A stretch of DNA of 64,000 nt from NCBI GenBank assembly GCA_964619885.1, contig CAZUGA010000014.1, positions 33,182 through 97,181 on the forward strand. Reading direction: 5' to 3'. Source of the DNA: CAZUGA01 sp964619885 (lineage in GTDB: Bacteria > Pseudomonadota > Gammaproteobacteria > Methylococcales > UBA1147). Both the position numbers and the translations under genes were made by a program. The stretch's first letter is position 1. Each line of letters starts with the position of its first letter. The notes under the pieces are model-generated. The model ran no database searches. It was not told where the DNA came from and saw only the letters and a program-made list of their open reading frames with translations. Shown here piece by piece: positions 60,863 to 64,000 of the stretch.

Positions 60863-61135
60863 TTACCTAGTTTTTTTATCCGCCAAATGGCCCTTGAAAG
60901 TTCGGGTTGGAGCAAATTCACCTAATTTGTGGCCAACCATGTTCTCAGATATTAAGACCGGCACATGTTGCCTACCATTATGAATCGCAATCGTCAGCCC
61001 CAGCATATCGGGACTCACCATAGATCGCCTAGACCATGTTTTAATCGGTCGACGGTCATTTTTCTCACTAGCTTCTTGTACCTTCTTCGACAGATGGTGA
61101 TCAATGAATGGACCTTTTTTTATGGAACGTGGCAC
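60863..61135 (-). CDS. rpsS: 30S ribosomal protein S19
   Basis: 90 aa starting with GTG 61135. PRSIKKGPFIDHHLSKKV and VGHKLGEFAPTRTFKGH. Uses a GTG start, confirmed by the family's MPRSxKKGPF N-terminus. Confidence 0.98.
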   Translation of the reverse strand: MPRSIKKGPFIDHHLSKKVQEASEKNDRRPIKTWSRRSMVSPDMLGLTIAIHNGRQHVPVLISENMVGHKLGEFAPTRTFKGHLADKKTR

Positions 61136-61152
61136 TTACTTTCCCCTCAAGA

Positions 61153-61980
61153 TTATTTCTGCTTACGGCGGCGAACTATCATATTGTCCGTCCGTTTATT
61201 AGTTCGAGTTTTAAACCCTTTGGTAGGTTGCCCCCAAGGAGATACTGGATGCCTACCCCCTGAAGTCCGCCCTTCGCCACCACCATGCGGATGATCTACG
61301 GGATTCATTGCGACGCCACGAACCGTAGGCCGAACCCCTCTCCACCTAGATGCGCCTGCTTTACCTAGCGAGGTTAAATTATGCTCAGAATTACCTACTT
61401 CCCCAATGACTGCCCGGCAATCCAAATGAACTTTCCTCATTTCGCCAGACCTTAATCTTAACGTCGCATAAGGTCCTTCTTTCGCTACTAATTGAACTAC
61501 AGCGCCCGCGCTGCGAGCAATTTGTGCGCCTTTTCCTGGTTTCAATTCGATACAATGTATCTGGGTTCCGAGGGGTATATTTCTGACAGGCATACAATTA
61601 CCAACCTTTACGGCAGCCGCAGTGCTAGACAGAATCTCGTCCCCGGCATTAAGTCCCTTGGGTGCAATAATATATCTACGCTCACCATCCTTATATAAAA
61701 TCAAGGCGATATGTGCAGTACGATTCGGATCATACTCCAGGCGCTCTACGACGCCAGAAACTCCAGTTTTATCCCGCTTGAAATCGATGCGACGGTAATG
61801 CTGTTTATGCCCACCACCGGTGTGGCGTTTGGTAATACGGCCCTGATTATTCCTACCGCCGTTCTTGCTTTTTTTGTCAAGTAAAGCGCCGTGTGGCCGA
61901 CCGCGATGTAAACCTTCGGTCTTAACCCTGACTACAAATCGGGCACCTGGCGAGGTGGGTTTATGTTTAATTACTGCCAT
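61153..61980 (-). CDS. rplB: 50S ribosomal protein L2
   Basis: 275 aa, ATG 61980. GRNNQGRITKRHTGGGHKQ and MNPVDHPHGGGEGRTSGGR, the last holding the conserved His near the peptidyl-transferase centre. Confidence 0.98.
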   Translation of the reverse strand: MAVIKHKPTSPGARFVVRVKTEGLHRGRPHGALLDKKSKNGGRNNQGRITKRHTGGGHKQHYRRIDFKRDKTGVSGVVERLEYDPNRTAHIALILYKDGERRYIIAPKGLNAGDEILSSTAAAVKVGNCMPVRNIPLGTQIHCIELKPGKGAQIARSAGAVVQLVAKEGPYATLRLRSGEMRKVHLDCRAVIGEVGNSEHNLTSLGKAGASRWRGVRPTVRGVAMNPVDHPHGGGEGRTSGGRHPVSPWGQPTKGFKTRTNKRTDNMIVRRRKQK

Positions 61981-62022
61981 GTCAGCCTACCATTAGATTA
62001 AATTTCTTATTCTTCTACTTTT

Positions 62023-62316
62023 TTACGCAGCCGAAAATTCGATATCGAAGCCAGGCTTCAATTTTACATAAGCCTTTTTCCAATCAGACCTTTTACCAAG
62101 AGTCCGACCAAATCGTTTCTTTTTCCCGGCGACATTCAAAACCTGAACCGAATCGACTTCAACTTCGAAAAGACTTTCTACTGCCCTTTTAATCTCTATT
62201 TTTGTCGCAGTTTTCTGTACCTTGAAAACAAACCTATTTTCGCTGTCGGCCAATACCGTGCTTTTTTCAGAAACTACCGGTGCCCGAATCACGTTAGCTA
62301 AATCTAATTGGTTCAT
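62023..62316 (-). CDS. rplW: 50S ribosomal protein L23
   Basis: 97 aa, ATG 62316 overlapping the rplD stop by 4 bp. RAPVVSEKSTVLADSENRFVF; docking site for trigger factor and SRP at the tunnel exit (family knowledge). Confidence 0.98.
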   Translation of the reverse strand: MNQLDLANVIRAPVVSEKSTVLADSENRFVFKVQKTATKIEIKRAVESLFEVEVDSVQVLNVAGKKKRFGRTLGKRSDWKKAYVKLKPGFDIEFSAA

Positions 62317-62933
62317 GCCAAACGCTCCTCTAAATCCACAACCGCTTGTTTTGACATGATAACTTTTTCAGCGCCGACCAATCGCACCGGGTTGATTCCA
62401 TTAACCGCGCAAACATCAACACCTGGAAGGTTCCTAGATGCCAACACCAGGTTATCATCAAGTTTATTTGCAACGATTAGCGCTCTGTCAGCACCATTCT
62501 CTCTAAGATTACCCGCTAACTGTTTGGTTTTGGGTTGATCCGGAAAAACATTCTCGCTTACGACCAGACGACCTTGACGCAACAATTCAGATAATATTGA
62601 ACGAATACCCGCCCGATACATTTTTTTATTGACTTTTTGCACATAGGAGCGTGTTCTAGCGGCAAATGTTACGCCACCTGTTCGCCATAGCGGACTACAA
62701 ATAGTACCGGACCTCGCGCGGCCGTTACCTTTTTGCCGCCAAGGCTTACTACCACCACCACGAACATCGGAGCGACTCTTTTGCGCTTTAGTACCAGCAC
62801 GCCCTCCTGCTGAATAAGCCGTTACAATCTGATGAACCAGGGATTCATTATACGGTTGGCCAAAGACAGCTTCGCTGACACTGACCGGTTCGGCTGAATC
62901 CGATTCGCTAATTGCAGGAATTTGTAGACTCAT
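62313..62933 (-). CDS. rplD: 50S ribosomal protein L4
   Basis: 206 aa, ATG 62933. The tunnel loop KAQKSRSDVRGGGSKPWRQKGNGRAR is preserved. In enterics L4 represses the S10 operon via its leader; here tuf is directly upstream of rpsJ, leaving no such leader in the window. Confidence 0.98.
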   Translation of the reverse strand: MSLQIPAISESDSAEPVSVSEAVFGQPYNESLVHQIVTAYSAGGRAGTKAQKSRSDVRGGGSKPWRQKGNGRARSGTICSPLWRTGGVTFAARTRSYVQKVNKKMYRAGIRSILSELLRQGRLVVSENVFPDQPKTKQLAGNLRENGADRALIVANKLDDNLVLASRNLPGVDVCAVNGINPVRLVGAEKVIMSKQAVVDLEERLA

Positions 62934-62936
62934 TGT

Positions 62937-63587
62937 TTACCCTTTATTCCGCATTTTAACTGCGCGACCAACTATAACGTCACTACCTTTTGCCCCGGGA
63001 ATACCACCTTTAATCAATAAGAGGTTTTTATCCGAGTCTATACTAACCACTGTCAAATTCTGAATGGTCGTGTTAGCTGCCCCCATTTGACCCGCCATTT
63101 TTTTCCCTTTAAAAACTCTACCAGGAGTTTGACATTGTCCGATCGAACCGGCAGACCGATGCGACAGGGAATTACCATGTGTCATATCCTGTGTACTGAA
63201 GTTATGACGCTTTACACCACCCGCATATCCTTTGCCGATACTTTTCGCAGACACATCAACAGTTTGACCTTCTTCGAACAGGTCTACGCTGAAATCAGCT
63301 CCAACGGCGACATCTTTACCTTCACCATCTTCCAATCGGAATTCCCATAAACCACGGCCAGCTTCTATATTTGCCTTCGCATAATGACCCGCTTCCGATT
63401 TGGAAACTGTAGATACTTTTTTATTTCCGGTTGTAACCTGTACCGCGCGATATCCATCAGTATCTACGCTTTTCACTTGAGCCACCCGGTTGGGTTCAAC
63501 ATGCACGACGGTAACGGGTATCGAAACCCCATCTTCCGTGAAAACACGTGTCATTCCGCATTTTCGCCCAACAAGACCAATAGACAT
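62937..63587 (-). CDS. rplC: 50S ribosomal protein L3
   Basis: 216 aa, ATG 63587. MSIGLVGRKCGMTRVFTEDG and HRSAGSIGQCQTPGRVFKGKKMAGQMG. The Gln in IGQCQTP is the site methylated by PrmB in the family. Confidence 0.98.
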   Translation of the reverse strand: MSIGLVGRKCGMTRVFTEDGVSIPVTVVHVEPNRVAQVKSVDTDGYRAVQVTTGNKKVSTVSKSEAGHYAKANIEAGRGLWEFRLEDGEGKDVAVGADFSVDLFEEGQTVDVSAKSIGKGYAGGVKRHNFSTQDMTHGNSLSHRSAGSIGQCQTPGRVFKGKKMAGQMGAANTTIQNLTVVSIDSDKNLLLIKGGIPGAKGSDVIVGRAVKMRNKG

Positions 63588-63628
63588 CTGTCAGTTCCCC
63601 TTATCAATAAAGTCAGTAAGACAACTAT

Positions 63629-63940
63629 TTAGTTGAGCTTAATCTGTACATCGACACCCGCCGCTAGATCCAGTTTCATTAACGCATCAACAGTTTTCTC
63701 AGTAGGATCAACAATATCAAGAAGGCGTTTGTGGGTTCTCAGCTCGTATTGATCCCTCGCATCTTTATTGACGTGCGGTGAAATTAGAACGGTCCATCGC
63801 TCCTTCTTCGTCGGCAACGGAATTGGACCCAACACTTGCGCACCAGTTCGCCGGGCCGTTTCAACTATTTCACTCGCCGACTGGTCGATCAGCTTGTGAT
63901 CAAACGCTTTGAGACGAATCCGAATTGATTGTTTCGACAT
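63629..63940 (-). CDS. rpsJ: 30S ribosomal protein S10
   Basis: 103 aa, ATG 63940. QSIRIRLKAFDHKLIDQSA and PIPLPTKKERWTVLISPHVNKDARDQYE-like block. Also NusE in transcription antitermination. Only 5 nt separate it from the tuf stop, so tuf and S10 genes form one transcription unit. Confidence 0.98.
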   Translation of the reverse strand: MSKQSIRIRLKAFDHKLIDQSASEIVETARRTGAQVLGPIPLPTKKERWTVLISPHVNKDARDQYELRTHKRLLDIVDPTEKTVDALMKLDLAAGVDVQIKLN

Positions 63941-63945
63941 AATAA

Positions 63946-64000
63946 TTACTCGATCACCTTAGCGACAACCCCAGCGCCAACTGTCCGACCGCCCTCACGT
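63946..64000 (-). CDS. tuf: Elongation factor Tu, 3' end only
   Basis: The last 17 codons are visible, ending REGGRTVGAGVVAKVIE and TAA; the rest lies beyond the right edge. This C-terminus is diagnostic of EF-Tu. The order tuf-rpsJ is the str/S10 junction of many gammaproteobacteria. Confidence 0.95.
   Translation of the reverse strand, partial: REGGRTVGAGVVAKVIE

Overview
The window is chromosomal DNA of a gammaproteobacterium. The evidence is the tuf-S10-spc-alpha ribosomal gene order with E. coli-type proteins, a monofunctional hisB-hisH-hisA-hisF-hisI-hisE run leading into tatABC, a proteobacterial gshA, a CysB regulator and an Lnt-type N-acyltransferase. I cannot name the genus. No tRNA, rRNA, CRISPR array or insertion sequence was seen. 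TTG and GTG starts are frequent.

Layout. (1) 1-19562: a surface-polysaccharide (O-antigen-like) locus. An ABC exporter (wzm and a wzt that runs off the left edge with a C-terminal carbohydrate-binding domain) is followed by methyltransferases, two hexapeptide acyltransferases, about eight glycosyltransferases, a DegT-type sugar aminotransferase and a cupin. Most genes are on the minus strand, coupled by 4-14 bp overlaps. At its right end is a carbamoyltransferase-SxtJ-DUF5989 module on the plus strand. (2) 19701-25057: tatABC and hisBHAFIE, all minus. (3) 25058-25514: a gene-free stretch holding a probable plus-strand small RNA of about 125 nt with seven GGA motifs and a strong terminator, looking like a Csr/Rsm RNA. 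(4) 25515-27341: typA/bipA. (5) 27573-36985: envelope and signalling genes: an OmpA-like lipoprotein, an ExeA-like ATPase fused to ankyrin repeats, a periplasmic rhodanese, a GGDEF-EAL protein with an ethylene-receptor-like sensor, a Ser/Thr kinase and an FHA-GGDEF protein. (6) 37363-45356: two alpha/beta hydrolases, lnt, a TPR protein, a small secreted protein, a DedA protein and a secreted aspartic protease, with two unexplained regulatory-looking DNA/RNA elements. (7) 45530-50328: gshA, cysH (APS-reductase type), cysB, a TauE/SafE exporter and a 7Fe ferredoxin, a sulfur and redox group. (8) 50336-64000: a bidirectional terminator, then the alpha, spc and S10 ribosomal genes with secY and rpoA, ending in the 3' end of tuf.

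How they work together. The left locus would build a glycan on a lipid carrier, modify it by amination, acylation, methylation and carbamoylation, and export it through Wzm/Wzt. The middle region is rich in cyclic-di-GMP enzymes coupled to a putative gas or metal sensor and to protein phosphorylation. With the Csr/Rsm-like RNA candidate, the window contains several possible layers of control over surface or biofilm behaviour, though no direct link between them is shown by the sequence.
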